Shown one piece after another: positions 17,414 to 25,958 of a stretch of 36,116 bases of DNA. This DNA is from B1SED10-75 sp964636865 (lineage in GTDB: Bacteria; Bacillota; Dethiobacteria; DTU022; PWGO01), in contig CAZWVJ010000016.1 in NCBI GenBank assembly GCA_964636865.1, positions 1 through 36,116 of the forward strand. Direction: 5' to 3'. Both the position numbers and the translations under genes were made by a program. Numbering within the stretch: the stretch's first letter is position 1; each line of letters opens with the position of its first letter. Under the pieces are notes generated by a model. That model was not told the origin of the DNA. It worked only from the letters and a program-made list of their open reading frames with translations, and searched no databases.

Positions 17414-17517
17414 GCAGAAATTCCAGCCTTTAGCGTTCTCCGAAGTAAAATTTTGCGCGCTTGCTCTGGCTATTTCCGCCCCAAAAAAACATATTTAACA
17501 ATTGCCGGGGTTATATA

Positions 17518-17534
17518 GTGAGCTTTAAGCTCAC
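17518..17534. repeat. Small palindrome downstream of M20 gene
   Basis: GTGAGC-TTTAA-GCTCAC forms a short perfect hairpin between the convergent M20 and YczE-type genes. There is no U-run on either side; it may be a weak terminator or a relic of a palindrome-bearing element. Confidence 0.3.
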
Positions 17535-17607
17535 GGAATATAAATGATATTTTAGCATCATCCCAAGCATGCAAAGCTTCTCCCAGATTCTTTGGTAATA
17601 AAGCTTT

Positions 17608-18300
17608 TTATAAATTTTTTATATTGATCATCCGCCGGAAAAGGCGATTCTGCCAATTGATGAAGGAAGTGCATACTTCCATGCACGGACCTACCCCCAA
17701 AGCAAATACGACCGTGCCCACGCCCAAAGGGCCGCCCAGCGCAAACCCCACCACTGTTACGGTGACTTCTATGATGGTCCTTATTATCCCCAGCCTGAAA
17801 CCGGTTAAGCGCGAAAAAGCTACCATCAAACTGTCCCGGGGGCCCGTGCCCCGATTCAAAAGGATATAGCCCATAGTGCCGTAGGCAAAGAGAAAAAGTC
17901 CGCCTAAAAACTGAAGCGATCTCCAAAGTATATGCTGGGGATAAGGGATAATATCTATAAAAATGATGACATCCACGAAAAATCCGATAAAGAACATGTT
18001 CAGGAAAGTGCCGATGTGCGGTTTTACTCCCAAAAAATAACTTACCAGAATCGCTATTAAGCCTAGCCCCTGAATAACCTGCCCATAGGTAATGGGAACA
18101 TAGTGATGAAGCCCCAGATGGAAAACATCCCACGGAGGCATTCCCAGGTCGGCATGGAGTATGCATACCAGCCCTGTGGACATGAGGAAAAAACCGCCTA
18201 TCATAATTAGATACCTGAGGATCTCCCAGCGGGTGAAATAGGAACGGATAGGGAAACGGGTTCCCGATCCCGCATCGTTTTCATGTTTTTTTATCTTCAA
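17608..18300 (-). CDS. YczE/YitT-type integral membrane protein
   Basis: A 230-residue membrane protein of the YczE-like family (COG2364). About five hydrophobic segments are visible, with the family blocks LHADLGMPPWDVFHLGL, IGTFLNMFFIGFFVD, NRGTGPRDSLMVAFSRLTG and IEVTVTVVGFALGGPLGVGTVVFAL. The molecular function of the family is not settled; Bacillus YczE is linked to surfactin production. The likely start is a TTG at 18300 with only a weak ribosome binding site, so an internal start remains possible. The C-terminus is basic. Confidence 0.85.
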   Translation of the reverse strand: MKIKKHENDAGSGTRFPIRSYFTRWEILRYLIMIGGFFLMSTGLVCILHADLGMPPWDVFHLGLHHYVPITYGQVIQGLGLIAILVSYFLGVKPHIGTFLNMFFIGFFVDVIIFIDIIPYPQHILWRSLQFLGGLFLFAYGTMGYILLNRGTGPRDSLMVAFSRLTGFRLGIIRTIIEVTVTVVGFALGGPLGVGTVVFALGVGPCMEVCTSFINWQNRLFRRMINIKNL

Positions 18301-18455
18301 TTTATTGCCACCGTATTTCCCTTTCCCTGCTTAATTAAGATTTTGAATTTGTGCCCTCGTTTTCTTTCCGTCGTCTTTCTCTCTTTTTTCTATACATAAT
18401 CTTATGGGACCGGGAGATTTCAATTATTAGCATTTTAGTATGTAAGCAAACTTTT

Positions 18456-19229
18456 TTAAGTTTTTATTACCCGGTTCAGCAGTTTTCCGATGTCGGAAAT
18501 TTCTACTTCAAATGTATCGCCGGGGGCAAGTGGCCCTATTCCCGGAGGAGTGCCGGTGATAATTACATCTCCCGGAAGGAGGGTCATGCAAGCAGAAATA
18601 TAAGCAATCAATTCTTGAACGGGGAAGATGTGATCGGCTGTAGAGGAAAATTGAACCAGCTTTTCGTTAAGATATCCCTTTATCTCCAAATTTTCGGGGT
18701 TCTGCAAACCGGTTTCAATCCAGGGGCCCAAAGGGGCGAAAGTATCAAATCCCTTGGCATAAATCCATTGCCCATTTTTGGACTGCAGATCTCTTGCGGT
18801 TACATCATTGGCACACGTATATCCCAGGACATAATCCAGGGCTTCTGACTGTTTAACCCGGTGAGCGCGCCTGCCCATCACCACTCCCAATTCCGCTTCA
18901 TAATCCACCCTGCTGCTCTGGGGAGGATAAACAATACTTTCTCCAGGGCCAATAACTGCCGTAGCGGGCTTCATAAATATTATGGGGGCAGAAGGAAGGG
19001 GAAGTTTCATTTCTTCTGCATGGCCGCGGTAATTCAGCCCCAGGCACACTATTTTGGTGGGTTCACAGGGTGGCAACAAGGAAAGGTGATCAAGGCGGAA
19101 TTCATTACCGCTGCGGCGGTAATTGTTAAAATAGCAAGATTCCAGATCCCCGTCAATTTCATACACCAAACCATTTTCCACCACCCCATATTTTCTTTCA
19201 CCATTTCTGCTAAAACTTACGATTCTCAT
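18456..19229 (-). CDS. Fumarylacetoacetate hydrolase-family protein
   Basis: A 257-residue FAH-domain protein, commonly a 2-hydroxyhepta-2,4-diene-1,7-dioate isomerase, acylpyruvase or oxaloacetate-handling enzyme. Motifs are CLGLNYRGHAEEM (His70), FMKPATAVIGPG, DYEAELGVVMGR (Glu111, Glu113, metal ligands), YTCANDVTARDLQ (Asp142) and LLPGDVIITGTPPGIGP. The small N-terminal FAH_N-like segment (about 1-55) precedes the catalytic fold. The start ATG follows AAAGGAG. No aromatic-degradation genes lie nearby, so a housekeeping acylpyruvate-hydrolase-type role is as likely as a catabolic one. Confidence 0.92.
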   Translation of the reverse strand: MRIVSFSRNGERKYGVVENGLVYEIDGDLESCYFNNYRRSGNEFRLDHLSLLPPCEPTKIVCLGLNYRGHAEEMKLPLPSAPIIFMKPATAVIGPGESIVYPPQSSRVDYEAELGVVMGRRAHRVKQSEALDYVLGYTCANDVTARDLQSKNGQWIYAKGFDTFAPLGPWIETGLQNPENLEIKGYLNEKLVQFSSTADHIFPVQELIAYISACMTLLPGDVIITGTPPGIGPLAPGDTFEVEISDIGKLLNRVIKT

Positions 19230-19282
19230 GAGGAAACTCCTTTACGATTCTCTGCCAAAGGGGCATTTGTAATATTGTTGAC

Positions 19283-19610
19283 ATACTCCCACTGCTAAAG
19301 CAGTGGCCTTTCTGTTTTGCTTTTCGTAAATAAATTACATTTTCTTTGGTCGCGCATGCTTCTTTGCCCGGACTTTACCCGGAGATTTCACCCGAGAGCA
19401 ATCAAAAAAGGCTGTCACATGTGGACAGCACTTTTTAAGTAAAATTTAGGCAAGAATAATTCTCCCATCTCTAAGTGGAGCGCAGGTGAGAGATGAACAC
19501 ATTTTATACAAACCAACGAACTATTAAATATAATATTTATTATTACCTCTAATAGTTCAAGCCGTGAAGATTCCCCGGACTAAAGTCCGAGGTTTTCCCA
19601 GCTTAATTCT
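19283..19610 (+). mobile_element. Gene-less IS200/IS605-type remnant
   Basis: The left end is TTGAC followed by ATACTCCC and the hairpin CCACTGC-TAAA-GCAGTGG. The right end has TTCAAGCCGTGAAG followed by the hairpin CCCCGGAC-TAAA-GTCCGAGG. TTGAC as a preceding target, subterminal hairpins with a TAAA loop and no inverted terminal repeats fit IS200/IS605 elements. The 280-bp interior has no tnpA or tnpB frame. It does contain two more foldable segments: GCTGTC/GACAGC near 19412 with flanking A- and T-runs, and CATCTCT/AGAGATG near 19467-19495. This accounts for the 409-bp spacer. It could be a deletion derivative retaining the omega-RNA region. Confidence 0.6.
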
Positions 19611-19638
19611 ATAAACCTAAGTATTTACCTTATGCAAA

Positions 19639-19986
19639 CTACGTTTCAAAATCAGAATACTCTTCTAATTCTCTTCTGCTGAAGAAGCTCAATACCGCCA
19701 AAACAACGGCAACAATTCCCCACAAGAACAGGTCTCCGTAACCGGTAGGAAATGCTGCAATCAAGGCCATGAGGGCAGCAACAACATAAATAATCATTGA
19801 TGCAAAGGGTTTGGACAATACGAAAGCGGCACCGGCTCCAAATAAAATGCCCACGAGCCTGCCTATAGCTCCTCCCTGAGAAAGGGTAAAATCTTCAAAA
19901 AGCTCTCCTCCCATGCCAACGACGAAAGATTGAATGAGAACTATTATCATAAATATTAAACCTATAATCAACGTAGCTTTTCTCAT
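19639..19986 (-). CDS. Small four-helix membrane protein, paralogue B
   Basis: A 115-residue protein with four hydrophobic segments and almost no soluble part. It is a paralogue of the 143-residue protein at 8791, with aligned GAIGRL, SKPFASMII and PTGYGDLFLWGI blocks, but it lacks the longer charged C-terminal tail. The ATG follows AAAGGGG. The family is not recognised, and no partner gene is adjacent. Confidence 0.78.
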   Translation of the reverse strand: MRKATLIIGLIFMIIVLIQSFVVGMGGELFEDFTLSQGGAIGRLVGILFGAGAAFVLSKPFASMIIYVVAALMALIAAFPTGYGDLFLWGIVAVVLAVLSFFSRRELEEYSDFET

Positions 19987-20411
19987 AAATAACCCCTTTC
20001 TTCATTTAAATAATTTTATTAATTTCTGAATACAATTATAAAAATTAAAATAAACCACTACCATCTAACAGCACTTAACAAAATATGTAATAAGCTTTTA
20101 GCCCCTGTAGATGGTATTTAAATTATTTTAGCATGTTCTTGAAAGATACTTTTCTATATTGACTATGTTTTTTCCTGCTAACATGGAAGTAAATATTTAT
20201 TATTTAGGACAATTTTTTTTATTTTCCAAACTAAAACATAAAAAAGGTTTGCGAGCAACACGAAAAAGGTTAGGTTTGAATTTTAGTGAATTTTAGTGAT
20301 AACAAAGATTTATTATTTTCTTCTTTTTTAGTTATAATTATTAATGTATAATATGGTAGGGATTGGAGTGGTACCCGATAAAGTAAAAAAATAGAAAGAA
20401 TGAATAATTAT
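19987..20411. other. AT-rich spacer, no gene seen
   Basis: A very AT-rich 425-bp stretch between the membrane protein start and tRNA-Leu. I see no coding frame with a ribosome binding site. A TATAAT at 20347-20352 with only a T-rich -35 region could be the tRNA-Leu promoter. Confidence 0.6.
20347..20352 (+). promoter_or_regulatory. Candidate -10 box for tRNA-Leu
   Basis: TATAAT preceded directly by TG, 60 bp before tRNA-Leu. The -35 position holds only TTTTTT, so the assignment is tentative. Confidence 0.35.
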
Positions 20412-20499
20412 GCGGGCGTGGCGGAACTGGCAGACGCGCTGGACTTAGGATCCAGTGGGACGATGTCCCTTAAGGGTTCGAATCCCTTCGCCCGCACCA
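20412..20499 (+). tRNA. tRNA-Leu (TAG)
   Basis: Acceptor GCGGGCG/CGCCCGC, anticodon stem CTGGA/TCCAG with loop CTTAGGA (anticodon TAG), a long class II variable arm (TGGGACGATGTCCCTTA) and the T arm AGGGTTCGAATCCCT. The CCA end is encoded. Confidence 0.97.
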
Positions 20500-20540
20500 T
20501 TGCCTTCTAAAATTGGGAAAGGGCGGTTATATCAAATAAA

Positions 20541-20582
20541 AAGGGCTAACTCGTGATTGCCATCACTTTGAGTTAGCCCTTT
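20541..20582. terminator. Strong bidirectional terminator
   Basis: The arms AAGGGCTAACTC and GAGTTAGCCCTT form a 12-bp stem, capped by an inner GTGAT-TGCC-ATCAC hairpin. A-rich sequence precedes it and TTTAT follows, serving tRNA-Leu on one strand and the DUF5667 gene on the other. Confidence 0.85.
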
Positions 20583-20649
20583 ATCATATCTGTTGTCTAT
20601 AATCTTCGTCTATGCTCCCGGGAATTTTTCAATCGGATTCCTCACCCTT

Positions 20650-21462
20650 CTAAAATGCGGGGGCTTCCTCGGGGATTTCATCTTCAAAAAAGTCTACCTC
20701 TTCTTCTATCTCTTCTTGAAAATCTTCCGGTTTATCTATCTCTTCTTCTATATCTTTATCTTCAGGATCCTCTTTATCCGGAATTGTTCCCTCATCTTTA
20801 GGTATTTTGGGTAAATCATCCCTTTTTTCTTGCAGCTCATTCAACCTTTCCTGTGCTTTTTCAATTCCCTGCCAGGCTTCATCTAGTTTTTGCATTCTTT
20901 CCTCTGCGCCTTCCCCCTGGCCTCTTTTGGCATCATTCATTGCGTTCTGCACAGCTTTTGTAGCTTCTTCATGACCTCTCATGCCCTTTTCCATAGCCAT
21001 TTGCACAGCTTCCCGGGCTTCTTCGGGAACCTTCCGGGAAACCTCTTCAAGTATTTCCTGGTGATAAAGGGTTCTTTCGGCTATACGGGCTATAACCTCT
21101 TCCGGAAAATCTTCACCTTCCTGTTCTTGAAATTTCATAGCTCTTTCCATGGCTTCATCCATCTTCTCCTGATAACGATCCAAACCCTTTTCAACCAATT
21201 CCGTTTTTTCCTCTTCCGCTAATGCCCTGGCCTCGCTAATTCTTTTTTCCGCTACTTCCAGATTGTGCTCGGCCTTGGCCTTCTCATTGAAGGATAAAAA
21301 TTCGCCCAAGCTTTCACCCCATTCTACCAGGAAATAAAATGGAGAATCCGGAAGCAAAGCAGGCTCGGAAAGTTCGAGCTGATCATTATCGACACCTTCA
21401 CCAAACACTGCCCCACCCAAAACCATAAAACAAATTAAGGCAATCACAGCAATCCTTGACAT
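20650..21462 (-). CDS. DUF5667-domain exported protein
   Basis: A 270-residue protein with an N-terminal signal peptide (residues 1 to about 21). The DUF5667 signature follows: LLPDSPFYFLVEWGESLGEF, then the helical KAKAEHNLEVAEKRISEARAL. The middle (about 60-215) is almost entirely charged helix with coiled-coil character, and the last 55 residues are Glu/Asp/Pro-rich and disordered in appearance. The function of this domain is unknown. It lies 178 bp downstream of rsgI on the same strand, so it may belong to the SigI regulon; its extracytoplasmic location and acidic tail resemble the RsgI tail. Confidence 0.85.
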   Translation of the reverse strand: MSRIAVIALICFMVLGGAVFGEGVDNDQLELSEPALLPDSPFYFLVEWGESLGEFLSFNEKAKAEHNLEVAEKRISEARALAEEEKTELVEKGLDRYQEKMDEAMERAMKFQEQEGEDFPEEVIARIAERTLYHQEILEEVSRKVPEEAREAVQMAMEKGMRGHEEATKAVQNAMNDAKRGQGEGAEERMQKLDEAWQGIEKAQERLNELQEKRDDLPKIPKDEGTIPDKEDPEDKDIEEEIDKPEDFQEEIEEEVDFFEDEIPEEAPAF

Positions 21463-21640
21463 ACTTTCCCCTCCTTAACCATTTTTTATGATACTTATCC
21501 TTTCTACAATAATATTCGCATCCAGTTAAAATTTTAGGTGGTTAATTCTCTGAACTAAATAATTGTTTTATAGTTCCACGGCTACAGCTCCACAGTTTGA
21601 GTAAATGCCCTTTCAGGCCAAGTGAATAATAAAAACAGAT

Positions 21641-22534
21641 TTAAGGAAGTGATGGCAGGTCTCCTTCATCCTTGTTATCCAAATCAGGTACTATTTCCGG
21701 TGCCTCTTCTGGAACAGGGTCGGGCTTTTCTTCGGGTACTCCTTCCGGGGCTTCATCCTTCTCCGGTATTTCCGTAATCTCAAATACTCCACCGGGAAGT
21801 TTCTTTTCCTCCAAACTCTCTAACATTTCTAATAAGGAAGCCTCTTTTGGTATATTTTCGCCTTCCTGCTGTAAATGTTTTTTCAGCAAATAACGATTCA
21901 AAGAAACCCCTTCACTTTCCGCTTTTTCCCGGGTTTGTTCTTCTACTTCAAATACAGCAATCCGTCCAGAAATTTCCAACCGGGAAAGACAATTATCAAT
22001 AATATCACCAATATCCCCGGTGGAAATTTCCACCTCCCCTACCTGGACCAGGGTAGCCATCACAAGATCCCCTCCATCTTCCGAACCGATATATTCCATA
22101 GCAACACTTTGTGTTAACAAATAATTTATCACTTTTTGAAGCGGTTGCCCCTGTAAACTACCCTCCATCAAGTCGGCAGTTTCTCGATTTAGAAAACTGC
22201 AAGAAATTACTTCCAAGTTATCATCGTAAACTATTTCCATACTGGGGTTTACATCCAACGCCAGGTAACCCCCGATTTGATTTTCTTCTCGGGGCAGCCA
22301 GTCAAAAGGCATTTCCAGGAAAGAAGTGCCAAACAATATCAGAATCGCCGCAGCCACACTAACTGCTGCTACAGCTGCCTTGGGCCAAACAGATAAAGGT
22401 AGACGGCATGTTATTTCCTCGCCATAACTTACTTTCCTCCCAGGATGGGGCACCTTTATATAATCACCCTCCGGAGTAAGTATGACCAGATATCTTTTAG
22501 ATATTTCTACTACTATACCCCTTGTTTTTTCCAT
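21641..22534 (-). CDS. rsgI: RsgI-type anti-sigma factor
   Basis: A 297-residue single-pass membrane protein. The cytoplasmic RsgI_N domain (residues 1 to about 45; RGIVVEISKRYLVILTPEGD, then IKVPHPGRKVSYGEEI) binds SigI. One transmembrane helix spans about 50-72. The extracytoplasmic domain begins GGYLALDVNPSMEIVYDDN, typical of RsgI proteins. The C-terminal 60 residues are a Pro/Glu/Asp-rich tail. Unlike the clostridial RsgIs that sense polysaccharide, there is no carbohydrate-binding or hydrolase domain. The ATG is one base past the sigI stop, so the pair is translationally coupled. Confidence 0.93.
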   Translation of the reverse strand: MEKTRGIVVEISKRYLVILTPEGDYIKVPHPGRKVSYGEEITCRLPLSVWPKAAVAAVSVAAAILILFGTSFLEMPFDWLPREENQIGGYLALDVNPSMEIVYDDNLEVISCSFLNRETADLMEGSLQGQPLQKVINYLLTQSVAMEYIGSEDGGDLVMATLVQVGEVEISTGDIGDIIDNCLSRLEISGRIAVFEVEEQTREKAESEGVSLNRYLLKKHLQQEGENIPKEASLLEMLESLEEKKLPGGVFEITEIPEKDEAPEGVPEEKPDPVPEEAPEIVPDLDNKDEGDLPSLP

Positions 22535-22535
22535 A

Positions 22536-23222
22536 TTATTTATCCCCCTTACGCATTAACTCAGAAACATAATCCTGTAAGAAAGGTAAATCATCACGGG
22601 ATAACAACAGCGCCAGGGCAATAACATAAGCACGCCCTCTATCTAGCATCCGGGAAGTCACCCCGGTACGTTTACAAAGCTCATTCTTGGGAAGCATGCC
22701 GCTGCGATAAAGCTTCATCATTAACTCTTCACAATCAGCCAGTGTCTTGGCCACCTGCCGAAGCCTTTCCCTTGTTTTCCTGTGTTTAGGCTGAACACGG
22801 GCTAAATACTGAAAAGATATATTAAAACGGCTTAACAGTTCCCCGTATTTTCGGATTTCTTCTTCCCTCTCACACCGCTCCCAATCTTCTTCCACCGTGA
22901 TTTGGGATATAATTTCTTCTCCACAAAGTACTGATTGTGAATCCGACTGGCGGAAATAATCAATTAGCCTTCTCCTGATTACCACACGGGCAAATTTTTC
23001 CAGGGAATCACCTTTCGACTGTCGGTAAGCATCTATGGATTCGTTAAAAGCCATCAAGGCGATGCTTAGTTCATCATCATTTCCCCATTCCAAATAACGA
23101 TGGCAAATTCGCTGTGCTTCCCTCTTAATGAAGCTCCGGTAATGTTCTATAACTTTTTCTCTGGCATAAGCATTACCGGAAATTGCTTGTTCAAGCAAGC
23201 AATCAACATTTTCTTGCTCCAA
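22536..23222 (-). CDS. sigI: RNA polymerase sigma factor SigI
   Basis: A 228-residue sigma-70-type factor of the SigI family. Region 2 (residues about 5-95) includes HRYLEWGNDDELSIALMAFNESIDAY, a SigI hallmark, and VVIRRRLIDYFRQ. The C-terminal SigI-specific helix-turn-helix region is near ELCKRTGVTSRMLDRGRAYVIALALLL. It directs a membrane-sensed stress regulon (heat or envelope in Bacillus, polysaccharide sensing in some clostridia). The start is TTG, with AAAAGGAG about 13 bases upstream. It is first in the sigI-rsgI operon. No SigI promoter could be identified with confidence. Confidence 0.93.
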   Translation of the reverse strand: MEQENVDCLLEQAISGNAYAREKVIEHYRSFIKREAQRICHRYLEWGNDDELSIALMAFNESIDAYRQSKGDSLEKFARVVIRRRLIDYFRQSDSQSVLCGEEIISQITVEEDWERCEREEEIRKYGELLSRFNISFQYLARVQPKHRKTRERLRQVAKTLADCEELMMKLYRSGMLPKNELCKRTGVTSRMLDRGRAYVIALALLLSRDDLPFLQDYVSELMRKGDK

Positions 23223-23372
23223 AATAGGGACCCACTCCTTTTAAAAGGGCAAACAGCATAAGAGCAATACAATACTTTTATTTAAGTAATTCTTATTTCT
23301 AAATATACTGATTCCCTATTTTTTAATTCGCAATAAATAATTTATTTAGGTGGTTTTAGCTATTTTCACATT

Positions 23373-23403
23373 AAAAAAGGCAAAAGCCCGTGTGCTTATG
23401 CCT
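23373..23403 (-). terminator. Intrinsic terminator of the LRR surface gene
   Basis: On the minus strand AGGCATAAGC-ACACGG-GCTTTTGCC forms a hairpin with one mismatch, followed by TTTTTT. It lies about 150 bp past the stop of the surface protein gene and upstream of sigI, insulating the two. Confidence 0.75.
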
Positions 23404-23555
23404 GTAAATTTGAAAACTTTGCCCGCACTATTTTTATCTATAAAATATTAATAACCTCAAAAGAGGATGATGGTGCATAGGTTAATTGCTCAAATATTTT
23501 AGGTTTTCTGAGAGTATATTGTTCATTGTACAAGCAAGCCTTTATTCCCTCTGTT

Positions 23556-25958
23556 CTACCATTCCAAAGTTCTTATTTCATCTAAGACACTTTCCGCTAT
23601 TGCTACTTCCCCACCAAATACATATAATTTCCTCAAATTTTCCTGCCTGCGGTAATAACTTTCCAGCACATCCGGGAGGTTATCCTGAGCAGTCAAAAGA
23701 ACCGGTGCTTCATTTAGGGCGGCAAAAACACCACCGCTTAAGGCATCGGGAAACTCCAATCCCGTAGCCATGGTCGCTATTTCCGGTTGAGTAAAAAATG
23801 TTTCCGCTATCTCCGTGGCAGTTTCCCAACGATTTATACCATGAATCCTATGGGCATCGCCAAAACCATCAACATCTCCAAATACTTCTTCCTCAACCGC
23901 CGCTTCGCCGCCAAGGACCTGAATATCATCTATGGCATCCGCATTTTCTTCCAGATAACTTTCAGTAACTTCCGGTAACTCGCCAGGGCGGGTAAGAATA
24001 ATAGGACTGCCCCGACGGGCAGCAGGGCTGGATCCGGATACCGCATCGGCAAAATTCAGCCCGGTGGTCAAAAATACTTCATCAGGGCTTTCAGGGGCAA
24101 GTTCATTAGCTATCTCCACTGCCGTTTCAAAACGGCTGATGCCACCCAGGCGCACCACTTCATATCCCATTGCTTCCAGTCGATCTTCTACTTCCCGGTG
24201 AACAGCCGCCGTTTCACCCAGAATATAGACAGTGTCTCCTTCAGATAAAATCCGCTCCATTTCATTTTCGGTCTCCACGGGCAGCTCATGGGAACGGGTC
24301 AGCAAAAGCGGGCACTGCCGGGCAAAAGCCAAAGGCGCCCCGGCCAGGGCATCGGGAAACTCATCACCTCTGGCCAGCACCACCGAATCAAATTCGTGAT
24401 TATAAGCTACCCGGTTAATTTCTTTACTGATTTCCTCAGCCGTCTCGAACCGATGCTGACCATAGATACGTTTAATGATAAACTCAGTTTCATATATAAT
24501 ATTTACTTCAAAAACAGCATCGGGACCTACATCAAATTCGATATAAAATGTGAGTTCTTCTCCTTCGTTAAAACCTTCCAAGAACTGGGAATCTATTATT
24601 AATGTATTGTCTTCAAGTCTCCAGTCTCCTTCGGTAATACCTTCTCCGGTTACACCTTCCACTACACTGGCTTCGTTCCAGGTAATGGTAGTTTCTACAT
24701 CTTCCGGTTCCGAAAGTTTAAAAAACACTATGGAAGGATCTATAATAGCCCGCCTCTGCGGCCTATAAAATACATCCGTTCCATATGTTATTAAATAATC
24801 GATCATCTCCATCTGTTCCCCATCCGAAGCTATGTTTACATGGTTATGCCTGATATAAAGTTTCTCCAAATAATCATGATCCGCCAGGGGAGATATATCC
24901 CTTATTTTGTTATGATCGATATCTACCCTTTCCAATCTTTCTAAATCTGAAAGGGGCGATATATCGGTGACATTGTTATGACGGAAATCAAGCCTCCGCA
25001 TATTCAGAAGTTCTGAAAGCGGGGAGAGATCTGACACCTCGTTGTAGCGGAAATTAAGTACCCTTAAATTCACCAACCCCGACAGCGGAGATAAATCAGT
25101 TAATTCGTTATTCCTCAGGTAAATCACCTCCAGGTTAACCAGGCCCGACAGCGGCGAAATATCACTGATTTCATTATGCTGAAGGATAAGAAACCATAAA
25201 TTCACCAAGCCCGACAGAGGTGAAATATCACTGATTTCATTACTTCCCAGATAGAGGACCCTCAGGTTAACCAGGCCCGACAACGGTGAAATATCACTGA
25301 TTTCATTATTATATAGGTGGAGTCTCCAGAGGTTTTCCAGTTCTGAAAGCGGAGATATATCACTTATTTGGTTGCCCCAGAGGTGGAGAACCTGAAGGTT
25401 AACCAGACCCGACAGTGGGGAAATATCGCTGATTTCATTGTTCCAAAGGTGAAGCAGTTGTAGATCTTCCAATTCCGACAAGGGAGATATATCGCTGATT
25501 TCATTTTCATAAATTTCCAGTCTGTTCAGGTTATCCAGTTGTGATAAAAGAGATATATCGCTGATTTCATTTTTTCCCAGATGAAGTTCCTCCAGGTTAT
25601 CTGCATATTCCAAACCGGTTAAATTTACTATGCCCCTATTGTAAGCATACAGCCTGGTTATCCCTTCCATGTCTTCAGCGGTAATGTCATCTCCCGGTTC
25701 TTTTTCCAATTCTTCCAGAACAACTTCCCGTAAATTTTCATCCGGAATATGGACAATCTCACTTACACCTGCATCCGCACTTTCGACGGACATTCCCTGT
25801 GCCACCGATTCTAAACATAAATGCGGCAATAGAAATGCCGCCATTAACAGTAAAAATACCCCGGTACCTGCAGTTAATTTTCCCAGACTTTTCCATGAAT
25901 GATTTGTCTTAATTGTTTTGTGTTTAATGCGCTCTTTAAATAAATCTCCTTTTTTCAT
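23556..25958 (-). CDS. Surface protein: LRR, X2-like and three CWB2 repeats
   Basis: An 800-residue exported protein. A hydrophobic signal/anchor lies at about residues 26-50 after a basic N-terminus. Residues about 70-385 form an internalin-like leucine-rich repeat array of about 13 units of 22 residues (NEISDISPLSGLVNLxxLxL). Residues about 405-485 (VFFKLSEPEDVETTITWNEA, then FYIEFDVG) resemble an X2/CBM_X2 Ig-like module. Residues about 490-800 hold three CWB2 repeats (RIYGQHRFETAEEIS, LGGISRFETAVEIA, IHGINRWETATEIA), which attach to cell-wall polymer non-covalently. The start ATG follows GGAAGGAG. A role in adhesion or extracellular binding is inferred. It is transcribed alone. Confidence 0.92.
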   Translation of the reverse strand: MKKGDLFKERIKHKTIKTNHSWKSLGKLTAGTGVFLLLMAAFLLPHLCLESVAQGMSVESADAGVSEIVHIPDENLREVVLEELEKEPGDDITAEDMEGITRLYAYNRGIVNLTGLEYADNLEELHLGKNEISDISLLSQLDNLNRLEIYENEISDISPLSELEDLQLLHLWNNEISDISPLSGLVNLQVLHLWGNQISDISPLSELENLWRLHLYNNEISDISPLSGLVNLRVLYLGSNEISDISPLSGLVNLWFLILQHNEISDISPLSGLVNLEVIYLRNNELTDLSPLSGLVNLRVLNFRYNEVSDLSPLSELLNMRRLDFRHNNVTDISPLSDLERLERVDIDHNKIRDISPLADHDYLEKLYIRHNHVNIASDGEQMEMIDYLITYGTDVFYRPQRRAIIDPSIVFFKLSEPEDVETTITWNEASVVEGVTGEGITEGDWRLEDNTLIIDSQFLEGFNEGEELTFYIEFDVGPDAVFEVNIIYETEFIIKRIYGQHRFETAEEISKEINRVAYNHEFDSVVLARGDEFPDALAGAPLAFARQCPLLLTRSHELPVETENEMERILSEGDTVYILGETAAVHREVEDRLEAMGYEVVRLGGISRFETAVEIANELAPESPDEVFLTTGLNFADAVSGSSPAARRGSPIILTRPGELPEVTESYLEENADAIDDIQVLGGEAAVEEEVFGDVDGFGDAHRIHGINRWETATEIAETFFTQPEIATMATGLEFPDALSGGVFAALNEAPVLLTAQDNLPDVLESYYRRQENLRKLYVFGGEVAIAESVLDEIRTLEW
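24890..25620. repeat. 66-bp coding repeats of the LRR array
   Basis: Eleven or so 66-bp direct repeats encode the 22-residue LRR units. GAAATATCACTGATTTCATT recurs nearly unchanged at 25156, 25222 and 25288, which indicates recent unit duplication or gene conversion. Confidence 0.8.

Noticed and set aside
18351..18848. 165-codon plus-strand frame opposite the FAH-family gene
   Set aside because: It is antisense to a well-supported FAH-family gene and has no ribosome binding site.
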